This document shows positions 8,685 to 17,914 of a DNA stretch of 64,000 nt, piece after piece. The position numbers and the translations under genes were made by a program. Under the pieces are notes generated by a model. The model saw only the letters and a program-made list of their open reading frames with translations, was not told where the DNA came from and did not search any database. Every line of letters begins with the position of its first letter. Position 1 is the first letter of the stretch. Origin of the DNA: Vibrio sp. AND4 (lineage in GTDB: Bacteria; Pseudomonadota; Gammaproteobacteria; Enterobacterales; Vibrionaceae); NCBI RefSeq assembly GCF_000171815.1, contig NZ_ABGR01000013.1, forward strand, positions 1 through 64,000, read 5' to 3'.

Positions 8685-10493
8685 TTAGTTGCTTTTAGTG
8701 TAAAAGCGCTGAAGCTCTGTTAACCCTTGCATTAGGACAGGTAGCTTAGGCGATGTTTCACGTAAGCGCTTGTAATCATTGTCATAAAGTTTGTAGTTAC
8801 CAAACTTGTCGATAACGGTTGTTTGCGAGTCAGTGATCATTGCTATTTCACGAGTATCACCCGCTAAGATCCAACGACGGCGGCTTTCGTCAAACAGATT
8901 ACGGCCACTGCTGTAATCATATGGGTTTGAAGAGACGCCCAACATGTCTTGTAGCAGTGTCACAGAAAAATCTAGGTGACTGGTGCTGTGGGTAAACACT
9001 TCAGGCAGCCTACCTGGCCAGTGAATGACCATGGGTACTTGCAGCTGGTAACGACTGTAGTTGCTGTTTGCGCCCCAGCTGTTGGTGTTGGTTTCGTTAA
9101 ACTCACTGCCGTGATTTGAGGTTACGACCACAATAGTGTTTGTCAGTAAATCTTTTGCTTCCAAATCAGCGATGATCTCCGCAACTGTGTTATCTGCTGC
9201 CTTTACTGATTGCTCGTAAGCTTCTTTGAAACGTTCACTCGCAGGTATTTCTTTATTTTTAGGTACAGGCTTGGAGTCAAAGTTGTCAACGGTGGTGAGC
9301 TCGATGTAACTGAACCAAGGTTGTTTCGCTTGTTCAGTCAGCCATAAATTCCAAGCTGCGATAGATTGTTTGTCGGTGTGAGCTTGCGTGCCGTCGAGAT
9401 CATTGGCCAGATTTAAGCCGCGGAAGATAACTTCCGAGTACAAATCGTCTTCAAAGCCATTGCCGCTGAATAGCCCAAAGTGATAATCCTGATCTTTCAA
9501 TACATCCAATAGTACCGGAGCACTGCCTTGTGCTTTGATACTGGTTGCGTAGCTGCTTGGCAGACCGTAGAACAAACCAAACGAACCAAACGTATCGTTG
9601 CTCGAACTGTAATGGTTAGTAAAATTCTGATTATCTTCTGCAAACTTGTATAAGTTTGGCATTTCGTCTTGATTCAAAGCGCTTGCCCGTAGGTTATTCA
9701 CGCTAATCATCAGTACGTTTAACTTGCTACCGCGACGGTTGAACTCCAGTGTCTCAAGCGGGTAGTTGACTAAATCGACATCACCTCGGTTTTCTGCTAG
9801 GCGCTTAAGGTACTCTTCACGGTCAAGAAGGCCATGCTTTTCCATAAAGCTTTTCGCTGTCATTGGGTAAGACAGCGGGAAGTTGGAGCGTTGGCTAGTG
9901 ATCGGGTTATAGAAATAAGCATCAGCCCAGATGTAAACCAAATGGCTGGTCATAAAGCTCAAGAAGAACACGGCCGCTAATGGTCGACCTACGTGCTTGT
10001 GGGATAGTTTGCGTTGTTTACGCCAGACCCATTCAGAAAGAGCAAGTTGAACGAGAAAGATAAGTGGCATCACCACGAAAAGGTGCTGAAGGTCAGAGCT
10101 GATTGCGTTCTTATCTTCGCTAAACAACAGCTCCCAAACGACAGGGTTCAGGTGCAAGTTGATGGATTGATATGCTTGGGTATCGACCAGAAGAAGGGTT
10201 TGACCAACTGTTGCAAATACCACTGCCACCAATCGAAATAGTTTCCGAGATGGCAGGATAAATGTCAGTGGAAATAGAACCAATAAGTACAGGGCGAAAA
10301 CAAGAAAGCCAAAATGACCAATCCACGATGCAGCCAAATAGAATTGTCCCATTAGGGTATCTGGCCAAGGGGATTGAACGATATAGCGTGTACCTATCAA
10401 CAACGAAGCAACGATGTTGAAGAATGCAAACCAGTGACCCCAACCTACCAGTCGAGATACGCGTTCGCCGTATGAGTTTCCGCTGTCTACCAT
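8685..10493 (-). CDS. lapC: Inner-membrane LPS-synthesis regulator LapC/PbgA/YejM (DUF3413, sulfatase fold)
   Basis: This is a 602-residue protein (E. coli YejM has 586). It has five predicted N-terminal membrane helices (about residues 15-200, including the DUF3413 part GWGHWFAFFNIVASL) followed by a periplasmic alkaline-phosphatase/sulfatase-fold domain. In E. coli, this protein senses periplasmic lipid A and controls FtsH/LapB-dependent turnover of LpxC. The periplasmic domain has NVLMISVNNLR where active sulfatases carry a metal-binding aspartate, consistent with the non-enzymatic role proposed for the family. It lies downstream of yejL in the conserved yejL-yejM order, 21 bases after it. 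Confidence 0.92.
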   Translation of the reverse strand: MVDSGNSYGERVSRLVGWGHWFAFFNIVASLLIGTRYIVQSPWPDTLMGQFYLAASWIGHFGFLVFALYLLVLFPLTFILPSRKLFRLVAVVFATVGQTLLLVDTQAYQSINLHLNPVVWELLFSEDKNAISSDLQHLFVVMPLIFLVQLALSEWVWRKQRKLSHKHVGRPLAAVFFLSFMTSHLVYIWADAYFYNPITSQRSNFPLSYPMTAKSFMEKHGLLDREEYLKRLAENRGDVDLVNYPLETLEFNRRGSKLNVLMISVNNLRASALNQDEMPNLYKFAEDNQNFTNHYSSSNDTFGSFGLFYGLPSSYATSIKAQGSAPVLLDVLKDQDYHFGLFSGNGFEDDLYSEVIFRGLNLANDLDGTQAHTDKQSIAAWNLWLTEQAKQPWFSYIELTTVDNFDSKPVPKNKEIPASERFKEAYEQSVKAADNTVAEIIADLEAKDLLTNTIVVVTSNHGSEFNETNTNSWGANSNYSRYQLQVPMVIHWPGRLPEVFTHSTSHLDFSVTLLQDMLGVSSNPYDYSSGRNLFDESRRRWILAGDTREIAMITDSQTTVIDKFGNYKLYDNDYKRLRETSPKLPVLMQGLTELQRFYTKSN

Positions 10494-10514
10494 GTACTGT
10501 TCTATTATCCGTTA

Positions 10515-10742
10515 TTAGTGTGTGTTTGGTACTTCAAGAGAAGAGACCAGCGCCTGAGCAAATTTTTCAGCAATAACTTTGCGTTGTGAAGCAGCAACTT
10601 GTTGATTTAAGACATTGGTTGCGATATTTCCCGCAATCATTAGCGTCAATTCAGGAGAGGCTGCGTGTTTCTCAAGAACAGCACCTACTTCAGCGAGAAT
10701 TTTCTCAACTTGTTCGTCAGTATATTTTGATGTAATCGGCAT
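10515..10742 (-). CDS. yejL: YejL-family (DUF1414) small protein
   Basis: This is a 75-residue YejL protein with the pattern [19 protein letters not shown], then [14 protein letters not shown] and [17 protein letters not shown]. Its function is not established. It is immediately upstream of lapC on the same strand and divergent from yejK, the same arrangement as in E. coli. Confidence 0.92.
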   Translation of the reverse strand: MPITSKYTDEQVEKILAEVGAVLEKHAASPELTLMIAGNIATNVLNQQVAASQRKVIAEKFAQALVSSLEVPNTH

Positions 10743-10827
10743 AAAGACTCTAATAATGATAGTAAAAACGACTTATGATAACCTACAATGCACAACAACT
10801 TAAACCTTGTCGCAAGATAAAATCACT

Positions 10828-11826
10828 ATGAGCCTTCATCTTTCAAACGTTATTCTGCATCAATTGTGCAAAAACGATCAGGACGAACTGATTGTTAAAC
10901 TTCGTCCGGCGTCATTAGAAAACGACACCTCTACTGAAAACCTCGTCGCAGAACTGCATCGTGTGTTCCATTCTAAAGCAGGTAAAGGTTTCGGCTCTTT
11001 CCAATCAGACAGCGAATTTCAATTTTGGCTACAAGAAATGCGCAAAGGGGAAAAAGACTTCTATGATTTCTCACAAATGAGTGCAAATCGTCTGAAAGAA
11101 GAACTGATCAAATACCCATTTGCTGACGAGGGTATTTTAGTATTTGCCGAGTACCAGAGTTTAGCAACGGATTATCTGTTTATTGGTATCTTACCAATGA
11201 ATCAAAGCCTCAAAGTCACAGAGGGCTTAGATATCGATGCGACGGATTATCTTGATATTACTAAGATGGACATTGCAGCACGTATTGACCTTTCAAGTTA
11301 CGATACTGACCGCGAGTCAAATCGTTATCTTTCTTACATTAAAGGTCGTGTTGGCAGAAAAGTCGCGGACTTTTTCTTAGACTTCCTGCAGGCGGATGTT
11401 GGTTTAGACACTAAGCAGCAAAACCAAGTGCTGATGCAGGCGGTGGAAGACTTTTGTGCCGACTCTAAGTTAGAGAAACAAGAAAAGAACGAGTACAAGA
11501 AACAGGTATACAACTATTGTAACGAGCAAATTAAATCCGGCGATGAAGTGCAAATTTCTGAATTGTCTGGTGAATTGCCACCGAGCCAAGATGGAACAAG
11601 CTTTATGGACTTTACCAAAGAGCAGGGCTACGATTTAGAGGAGTCTTTTCCTGGTGACCGTTCAACAGTACGCAAGCTTACAAAGTACGTTGGCGCAGGT
11701 GGTGGTTTGAATATTAGCTTTGATAGCCTGTTGCTTGGTGAACGTGTTTTTTACGATCCCGAGACTGACACTCTGACGATAAAAGGCACGCCTCCAAACC
11801 TAAAAGATCAGTTAAGTCGTAACTAA
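10828..11826 (+). CDS. yejK: Nucleoid-associated protein YejK/NdpA
   Basis: This is a 332-residue member of the NdpA/YejK family of nucleoid-associated proteins (E. coli 335). The ATG at 10828 gives MSLHLSNVILHQL, aligning with MSLDINQIALHQL of E. coli. An in-frame TTG seven codons upstream is not needed. Family blocks are SRYLSYIKGRVGRKVADFF (partly varied), YNYCNEQ, YDLEESFPGDRSTVRKL and DTLTIKGTPPNLKDQL at the C-terminus. It is divergent from yejL-lapC. Confidence 0.94.
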   Translation: MSLHLSNVILHQLCKNDQDELIVKLRPASLENDTSTENLVAELHRVFHSKAGKGFGSFQSDSEFQFWLQEMRKGEKDFYDFSQMSANRLKEELIKYPFADEGILVFAEYQSLATDYLFIGILPMNQSLKVTEGLDIDATDYLDITKMDIAARIDLSSYDTDRESNRYLSYIKGRVGRKVADFFLDFLQADVGLDTKQQNQVLMQAVEDFCADSKLEKQEKNEYKKQVYNYCNEQIKSGDEVQISELSGELPPSQDGTSFMDFTKEQGYDLEESFPGDRSTVRKLTKYVGAGGGLNISFDSLLLGERVFYDPETDTLTIKGTPPNLKDQLSRN

Positions 11827-11830
11827 TCCC

Positions 11831-11856
11831 AAAAAGAGCGCGATGCGCTCTTTTTT
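11831..11856 (+). terminator. Terminator after yejK
   Basis: GAGCGC (11836-11841) pairs with GCGCTC (11845-11850) inside flanking A5/T6 runs. Confidence 0.8.
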
Positions 11857-11934
11857 CTGTGAAGTGCACACGTATGGCGCATGACTCATGGTATATGCTT
11901 GATATTAATAAGAGAATAGTTGAAGGGGCAAGCG

Positions 11935-13278
11935 TTGCTGAAATTCAAAGAGGGAGTAAGGCGATGGGCTTGGATTTTATTCACCATGTGGTGCGTCCTA
12001 GCTCTTGGTATTTGGATGCAAGCGCAACAAACGGCTTACACAATCTCGACGGTTGATAAACTCAACAGTAAAATTGATGAAGTCCGTCACATCTTCAATT
12101 TTGAACTTCCTTACCGTGCTCAACATGTTGAGGAAGCGTCTCTCAAAATTCAACTTGTGTATGCCATACGTTTACAGTTAGAGAGTGAACACGCTCATCG
12201 AAGGGGGGCGCCGGACTTGACGCAACTCTTCTATTTAACCGATCGGTTTCTTGAAAGTGCGAGAACCTTCATTGTCAGTGATAGCGAGATGATTGCGTTA
12301 TCTGGTCAGCTGCACGACAGCCGTGAGTCAGGCAGTAACTCGCTCGAGCTCCGAACTATGTACTACCGGCTGGGCGCAATGGTGCTGGAGGCTTTGTTTA
12401 GCGACTCAGCAACCAGTACAGAGACCTATCAAGAGTTAGATTTGTTGTTCACGGCATCCCAAAATCTTGATGAAAAAGAACAAGCTTTATTTCAACGTCG
12501 TCTGGACCAGGCCTCCAGCTTGCTCGCCGCTCATGCGCAGGGCAGCCATCTTTCTGATCAACTGCTTAACCCTGAACTCCCAACCCAATTAACATCGATT
12601 ATTGATTCCCTTGAACGTAAGTTAACGTTTTATATAACCTTCCTTATACTAGTGAGTGGTTCGTTACTTGCGGTTTTTTCGTGGGTTGCCTTTGTCAGAA
12701 AGGGGCTAGCTTCAGAATCAACGCCCGTTGTGATGGAGAAGAAACTTTCGATTTCATGTCAGCGTGAACCCGTTTCAAAAGAGGTGCAACCTACTGCTAG
12801 CGGTGAAAGTGAGCGAGACACTAATGCCGGTTCTCTTGGCTCGAAAGTGCGGGACGATACAGGGCGATCAGTGGACAACGCGATTGAAGAGGGCGATGGC
12901 CATAAATTCGATGAACCTTATATTGATATCGAGAAGATGCTGGACTCTTTGTCTGGCGACGAAGAGTCGGTTCGCATGCTTCTAGAAGTGTTTATTCAAG
13001 ACCACACTGAAGATGGCAAAAAGCTTCGAGTATTGATGAATGAGGGGAAAGACAAAGAACAGGCACGACGAATTGTTCATAGCTTGAAGGGGGTCTCCGG
13101 TAGCATTGGAGCTATGCCGCTACACTATATTTCTGGGTATATCGAATCTTTGATAAAACAGGAAGAGCAGGTTATTGATAATAAGTTTGATTTGCTAGAA
13201 GAGGTATTGCAGGAAACGATACTATTCGCAGAAAAAGCTCTCCATAGTGAAAATGTGCGAAAAGTATCAATAGATTGA
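11935..13278 (+). CDS. Membrane-anchored Hpt (histidine phosphotransfer) protein without a kinase domain
   Basis: The protein has 447 residues if TTG at 11935 is used; AAGGGG sits 6 bases before it. Another TTG at 11920 would add five residues. A membrane helix at about 11-29 and another at about 230-253 flank a periplasmic, mostly helical domain of about 200 residues. A low-complexity linker (255-330) leads to a C-terminal Hpt domain with the phospho-acceptor motif RIVHSLKGVSGSIGA (His about 382). No HATPase or DHp kinase domain is present, so this looks like the two ends of a hybrid sensor with the middle missing. Partners are not evident. The neighbouring lipoprotein gene on the same strand may be co-transcribed. 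Confidence 0.8.
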   Translation: MLKFKEGVRRWAWILFTMWCVLALGIWMQAQQTAYTISTVDKLNSKIDEVRHIFNFELPYRAQHVEEASLKIQLVYAIRLQLESEHAHRRGAPDLTQLFYLTDRFLESARTFIVSDSEMIALSGQLHDSRESGSNSLELRTMYYRLGAMVLEALFSDSATSTETYQELDLLFTASQNLDEKEQALFQRRLDQASSLLAAHAQGSHLSDQLLNPELPTQLTSIIDSLERKLTFYITFLILVSGSLLAVFSWVAFVRKGLASESTPVVMEKKLSISCQREPVSKEVQPTASGESERDTNAGSLGSKVRDDTGRSVDNAIEEGDGHKFDEPYIDIEKMLDSLSGDEESVRMLLEVFIQDHTEDGKKLRVLMNEGKDKEQARRIVHSLKGVSGSIGAMPLHYISGYIESLIKQEEQVIDNKFDLLEEVLQETILFAEKALHSENVRKVSID

Positions 13279-13389
13279 TATTCTCCTGACTTAAAATACT
13301 AGGGATTGAGGTATCACATTGCGCTCGCGGGCCGGATGTTGTGGCTCGTTAATGTTCCTGTTCTAAATATTTTGACCATAGGTAATTTC

Positions 13390-14553
13390 ATGTCCATTCG
13401 CCGACTGTCCTCATTGCTGGCAGCTTGTTTAGTTTTAAGTCTCTCAGGGTGCTCCCTGTTGGAAGTGAAAATCGACAGCCAAACAGTACCCCTTACCAAG
13501 CAAGAGCTGAACATGCGTATTATGACGCGTGAATATGCTCAGCAATTTTTTGCTCAAGTTGAGCAAGCGGCCGATATGCTGCATGACAATTACGAGCCAA
13601 GTGACAAAGTAAATCAATCTTATGTCTTACTTTGGAAGATCAATGCAGAAGAAGGGCTTCAAGCTGCGGCTTACCAAGCATCCCCTATGGCTGCTTTGAT
13701 AGATACGTGGGTATTCACCCACCAAATCAACCAGTTTTACAGCGAAGGAGCAGGTAAAGGTTTATTTGCGACAAGTGAAGCTAAACAAGTTTCGATACAT
13801 TTGGCGCATGAGGTCGACCATCTTGCCAAGTCTCTATTGAAAAAAGAGGTCTACGAAAACACGAAAGTATTTGTCGCTGATTTTGTCAATAACAACCCGT
13901 TGGCGGATTTAAGCATGATACGTACGCCTGCTTATCGTGCTTGGCTAGAATCGAATCAAATCAGTGAAGAAGAAGCGGTGACAACATTGGGTACGATGCC
14001 AGAGGCCATCGGTGATGTGTCTGACCGTTTGAGCTTAGTGTCTAAACAAACGCCAAAGATCATGACGTGGAAAGCGCAGTTATTGGCACTGAACAGCTCA
14101 GCAAGTATTGAACAAGTCAATGCAGCGCTAAACAGCTTAAAGGTGACTTCTGAGTCATTGAAAGACTTTATTGACAACAACCCTGAGTACATGCGCAACC
14201 TTGCTGAGGAGATGGCTGTTCAACTTCAACCTTTGGTGGAAGACATAGACCAGAAGACAGAGGAACGTTTGTCTCAGTTGAGCGATGAGCGTCAGGCGCT
14301 AGAGCAAATGGTGGCGAGAGAGCGTCAAGAAATCGCACAAATTATTTCCAGTGAGCGTGAGAAATTTGCTCAAGATCTGGATCAGGTTTCGCAGGAAGTT
14401 GTGAGCCTAGCGATGGAAAAGTTGATTGAGCTAATAAAGAGTACCATCATCTACTTTATTCTATTCATCCTAGTAATATTCTTTGCTCCTCTTGCGCTTG
14501 GTTATGCTCTGGGTAAACGCTCGACGGGCAAAACCAATACCAAATCGGCGTAA
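13390..14553 (+). CDS. Lipoprotein with coiled coil and C-terminal membrane helix, unknown function
   Basis: This is a 387-residue protein. The ATG at 13390 gives a lipoprotein signal, MSIRRLSSLLAACLVLSLSGC, with lipobox LSGC; the open frame upstream lacks this logic. The body is helical. A coiled coil at about 285-345 is rich in Glu, Gln and Arg (EERLSQLSDERQALEQM and on), followed by a hydrophobic segment near 355-377 (IIYFILFILVIFFAPLALG) and a short basic tail. A lipid anchor at one end and a membrane helix at the other would tie it to the envelope twice. I do not recognise a family. It lies 111 bases after the Hpt gene. Confidence 0.75.
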   Translation: MSIRRLSSLLAACLVLSLSGCSLLEVKIDSQTVPLTKQELNMRIMTREYAQQFFAQVEQAADMLHDNYEPSDKVNQSYVLLWKINAEEGLQAAAYQASPMAALIDTWVFTHQINQFYSEGAGKGLFATSEAKQVSIHLAHEVDHLAKSLLKKEVYENTKVFVADFVNNNPLADLSMIRTPAYRAWLESNQISEEEAVTTLGTMPEAIGDVSDRLSLVSKQTPKIMTWKAQLLALNSSASIEQVNAALNSLKVTSESLKDFIDNNPEYMRNLAEEMAVQLQPLVEDIDQKTEERLSQLSDERQALEQMVARERQEIAQIISSEREKFAQDLDQVSQEVVSLAMEKLIELIKSTIIYFILFILVIFFAPLALGYALGKRSTGKTNTKSA

Positions 14554-14590
14554 TCGCTCAGAAGAAAAACCTAGATTAACAAGAAATAAA

Positions 14591-14616
14591 AAAGGACCGA
14601 TTTATCGGTCCTTTTT
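14591..14616. terminator. Bidirectional terminator between the lipoprotein gene and nhaC
   Basis: AAAGGACCGA (14591-14600) and TCGGTCCTTT (14605-14614) form a perfect 10-bp stem with a 4-base loop, flanked by A and T runs. It serves both convergent genes. Confidence 0.85.
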
Positions 14617-14637
14617 GCATCTATTGAAGCGAGGTTC

Positions 14638-16074
14638 TTAAGCCGTTTGTGGCTTGATTTCGCTTTCTGCTTGCTCTTGTACTTCTGACGTAACTGGAGC
14701 GCATTTATCGACAAACCAACCCATGTAAGAAGTGAAGATAGTGACGATGATACATACAAAGCTTAGCCACATGAATGGTGCGTAAGAGAACGTAGCCACG
14801 CCCAATATACTTGCCATGTAGATACCATTATCACTCCAAGGCACCATACCGGATGTTAGCGTGCCACCGAACTCCGCGTTACGAGATAGGTTTTTACGTT
14901 TGTAGCCAAGGCGGTCGTAGTTCTTCGCACAGATTTTAGGAGTAAGGATCAGGGATACGTACATTGCCGAGCCAAAAACGTTGCCCATGAAAGCAGTACC
15001 AATCGTACTTGTTGCTAGGGAACCTGGGCCCTGAACGCGTCGTTCGAATAGTTTTGCAATCGTTTCAAGTACACCCACTTTGTCTAGTAGACCACCAAAA
15101 CCAAGGCCGAATACAATCACCGCAACTGAACCTAACATGGATGACATGCCGCCACGGTTTAGAATCGAATCGATGAAATCAACCCCTGAAGAAATCGCAA
15201 ATGGTGCCCACGCCGTGTTAAAGGCAGTAAGGAAGTCCACATCCTGAATCATTACCGCCCAGATAATACCCAGTAAAGAACCAAAGCTAATCACAGGGAA
15301 AGAAGGCATACGCATCGCAAGTAGCGCTAAAACGATGAACACAGGGATAAAGGAATAAGGTGTAATGACAAATTGTTGTTCCATCGCCTGAATAACCGAG
15401 TCCACTTGGCTCATGTCAACTTTACCAGCAAAGTGGAAACCAAATGCGGTAAACATAACACCAGTGATGATGTAGCTGATCAGTGCGACAGGCAGCATAC
15501 CTTTGATGTGCTCGACGACTTCTACGTTCGACATTGACGAAGCGAGAATGACCGAATCTGAAAGCGGAGACATTTTGTCACCGAAGTAACAGCCCGATAG
15601 GACTGCGCCGGCAGTAATAGGTGCTGGAACACCAAGACCTTGACCAATACCCATCATGGCAATACCAGCTGTACCCGCAGCACCCCAAGATGTGCCAGTT
15701 GCCAGTGCAGTCAAAGAACAGATGATCATTGTCGCTAGCAAGAAGACCGAAGGATGGATGGCTTTCAAACCGTAATAGATGATGGTTGGTACGATACCGC
15801 CCGAGATCCACGTGCCGACTAACGCGCCAACCGCGAGTAGAATAAGCACAGCACCTAGGCCGTTAGAAATACCATTGAGGGCTGCTTTTTCAAGGTCTTT
15901 GTATTGGTGACCTAATTTTAGACCCAATACCATAATGATGAACCAACCGATATACAGCGCGAGCTGTATTGGAAGATCTAATTTGGCAGTAAATGAAAAT
16001 GCCAAAAGAAGAAACAAACCTAGCGAGATCAGTACCTGTATCAGACTAGGAAGACGTGTTGTAACTTGCTTCAT
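14638..16074 (-). CDS. nhaC: NhaC-family Na+/H+ antiporter
   Basis: This is a 478-residue transporter with about 11-12 membrane segments. The minus-strand ATG at 16074 is preferred: it begins MKQVTTRLPSLIQVLISLG and GAGGC precedes it, whereas the longer frame adds a polar, unrelated stretch. NhaC features include TGTSWGAAGTAGIAMMG, GCYFGDKMSPLSDS and the late block LTSGMVPWSDNGIYMA. NhaC proteins exchange cytoplasmic Na+ for H+, though some members import organic substrates. It is divergent from asd. Confidence 0.9.
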   Translation of the reverse strand: MKQVTTRLPSLIQVLISLGLFLLLAFSFTAKLDLPIQLALYIGWFIIMVLGLKLGHQYKDLEKAALNGISNGLGAVLILLAVGALVGTWISGGIVPTIIYYGLKAIHPSVFLLATMIICSLTALATGTSWGAAGTAGIAMMGIGQGLGVPAPITAGAVLSGCYFGDKMSPLSDSVILASSMSNVEVVEHIKGMLPVALISYIITGVMFTAFGFHFAGKVDMSQVDSVIQAMEQQFVITPYSFIPVFIVLALLAMRMPSFPVISFGSLLGIIWAVMIQDVDFLTAFNTAWAPFAISSGVDFIDSILNRGGMSSMLGSVAVIVFGLGFGGLLDKVGVLETIAKLFERRVQGPGSLATSTIGTAFMGNVFGSAMYVSLILTPKICAKNYDRLGYKRKNLSRNAEFGGTLTSGMVPWSDNGIYMASILGVATFSYAPFMWLSFVCIIVTIFTSYMGWFVDKCAPVTSEVQEQAESEIKPQTA

Positions 16075-16508
16075 ATGTGCCTCTGTCGTTAACGGAGCAA
16101 TAGAGGAAGGACGCTCCTTGTTGTAATCGCAGCTAACATACATTAACAAAAATTATATTTCGAATATTTGGTGCTTTATATTGAGTTTAATCCGCAAAAA
16201 TGTCGTCTTGTGAAGCTAATGACTAAAAAAGATTAAGATTAATGGTTTGAAATGTTTGTTTAATGTGATTTTCGTGTGTTCATTATGTTGTGTGTCACTA
16301 GTTGGTAAGGCCTGCCATCATGGAGTGAACGCTTTATCAGTAAGGGGTGAGGGATTAAACAAGAAGAAAAAACAAGAGCAAAATTTGGATCAGAAAAAGC
16401 ACGGTAAACGTTAAAAAAGTTGCGTTTATTTGCAAATTAGTTCTTGAGATTTTGTGTCAGAAATTGAACTATGGATAAAGTTTTAAATATACATGGAGAG
16501 TTAATGTG
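16075..16508. promoter_or_regulatory. Divergent promoter region nhaC/asd
   Basis: A 434-base region separates nhaC and asd. GGAGC and GCTCC (about 16095-16116) can form a hairpin in the nhaC leader. GGAGAG at 16495-16500 is the asd ribosome binding site. I looked for a lysine riboswitch, which precedes some nhaC-type lysine transporters, and did not see its conserved blocks on either strand. Confidence 0.4.
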
Positions 16509-17639
16509 ATGAGAGTTGGTTTAGTTGGCTGGCGTGGTATGGTTGGTTCGGTCCTGATGCAGCGTATGGCAGAAGAACAAGACTTTGATCTAATAGAGCC
16601 AGTTTTCTACAGTACGTCTCAAGTGGGGATTCCTGCGCCTCTATTTGTGAACAATCAGGTTGGCAAAGATGCGGGCCTGCTTCAAGATGCGTTTGATATT
16701 GATAGCCTAAAGCAGCTCGATGCTATCATTACATGCCAAGGCGGAGATTATACGGGGAAAGTTTATCCAGCACTTCGCCAAGCGGGATGGAAAGGCTACT
16801 GGATTGATGCGGCTTCTACACTGCGCATGGCAGATGATTCCATCATTACTCTGGATCCTGTGAACTTAGCCCAAATTCAACAAGGCATTCATAGCGGCAC
16901 GAACACCTTTGTTGGTGGTAACTGCACGGTGAGCTTGATGCTTATGGGGCTCGGCGGTTTGTTTGAGAAAGGTTTGGTTGAGTGGACAAGTGCGATGACG
17001 TACCAAGCGGCTTCCGGTGCAGGTGCACAAAACATGCGTGAGCTGATCTCCCAAATGGGCGTAATCAACGACTCTGTAAGCTCTGAATTGGCAAACCCAG
17101 CAAGTTCTATTCTGGATATCGATAAAAAAGTTGCGGATACAATGCGCAGCTCTTCATTCCCAACCGATAAGTTTGGTGTGCCGCTAGCGGGCTCTTTGAT
17201 TCCTTGGATCGACGTTAAACGTGACAACGGTCAGAGCAAGGAAGAATGGAAAGCAGGTGTAGAAGCGAACAAGATCCTTGGTTTCCAAGATTCACCAGTG
17301 CCAATTGATGGTACATGTGTTCGTATTGGTGCAATGCGTTGTCACTCTCAAGCATTGACGATTAAGCTCAAACAAAACGTGCCAATGGATGAGATTGAAG
17401 AAATCATCGCGACGCACAACGATTGGGTGAAAGTGATTCCAAATGATCGTGATATTACGGCGCAAGAGCTCACACCCGCTAAAGTAACAGGCACGCTTTC
17501 TATTCCTGTCGGCCGCCTGCGTAAGATGGCAATGGGCGACGATTTCCTAAATGCGTTCACAGTTGGCGACCAGTTGTTATGGGGTGCCGCAGAACCATTA
17601 CGTCGCACTCTACGAATCATTCTTGCTGAAAAAGCATAA
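16509..17639 (+). CDS. asd: Aspartate-semialdehyde dehydrogenase
   Basis: This 376-residue NADP-dependent enzyme converts aspartyl phosphate to the semialdehyde on the route to Lys, Met, Thr, Ile and diaminopimelate. The N-terminus [20 protein letters not shown] matches the proteobacterial Asd class, with the NADP loop GWRGMVGS. The catalytic cysteine is in GGNCTVSLM (about residue 139). GTG at 16506 and ATG at 16509 are both possible; the ATG sits 8 bases from GGAGAG and matches the family. It is divergent from nhaC. Confidence 0.96.
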   Translation: MRVGLVGWRGMVGSVLMQRMAEEQDFDLIEPVFYSTSQVGIPAPLFVNNQVGKDAGLLQDAFDIDSLKQLDAIITCQGGDYTGKVYPALRQAGWKGYWIDAASTLRMADDSIITLDPVNLAQIQQGIHSGTNTFVGGNCTVSLMLMGLGGLFEKGLVEWTSAMTYQAASGAGAQNMRELISQMGVINDSVSSELANPASSILDIDKKVADTMRSSSFPTDKFGVPLAGSLIPWIDVKRDNGQSKEEWKAGVEANKILGFQDSPVPIDGTCVRIGAMRCHSQALTIKLKQNVPMDEIEEIIATHNDWVKVIPNDRDITAQELTPAKVTGTLSIPVGRLRKMAMGDDFLNAFTVGDQLLWGAAEPLRRTLRIILAEKA

Positions 17640-17722
17640 AAGAGTGAACGCCGCGCCTTGAGCAGCGCGAAGGGATTTCGTCCTTCGGGAATGCTTTGCT
17701 TGGTAAAAGCCGAAAGCTATGC

Positions 17723-17751
17723 AAAAGCCGATGTGAAACATCGGCTTTTTT
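17723..17751 (+). terminator. Terminator after asd
   Basis: AAAAGCCGATG (17723-17733) pairs with CATCGGCTTTT (17739-17749) and a T run follows. Confidence 0.8.
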
Positions 17752-17886
17752 GATCGTGGAGTTGGCATACAAGGGCGTTCAGAATGCTACGCTCCAATAA
17801 TCGGAAGCGCTTCGTTGGAAGGCAAGCGAAAGAAACTAGGTTCTAAACGCGTTGATAGAATCTATCCCCAGAAAAACAAAATATCG

Positions 17887-17914
17887 CCGATTCCCGATTC
17901 CCGATTCCCGATTC
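17887..17914. repeat. Heptamer tandem repeat (CCGATTC)4
   Basis: Four exact copies of CCGATTC run from 17887 to 17914 and end on the first base of the complemented stop codon of the ion channel gene (CTA at 17914-17916). Unit length 7 is not a multiple of 3, but the repeat is downstream of the stop, so copy changes would not alter the protein. Confidence 0.85.

Noticed and set aside
16075..16508. Lysine riboswitch ahead of nhaC or asd
   Set aside because: The conserved L-box blocks and the several-helix layout are not seen on either strand.
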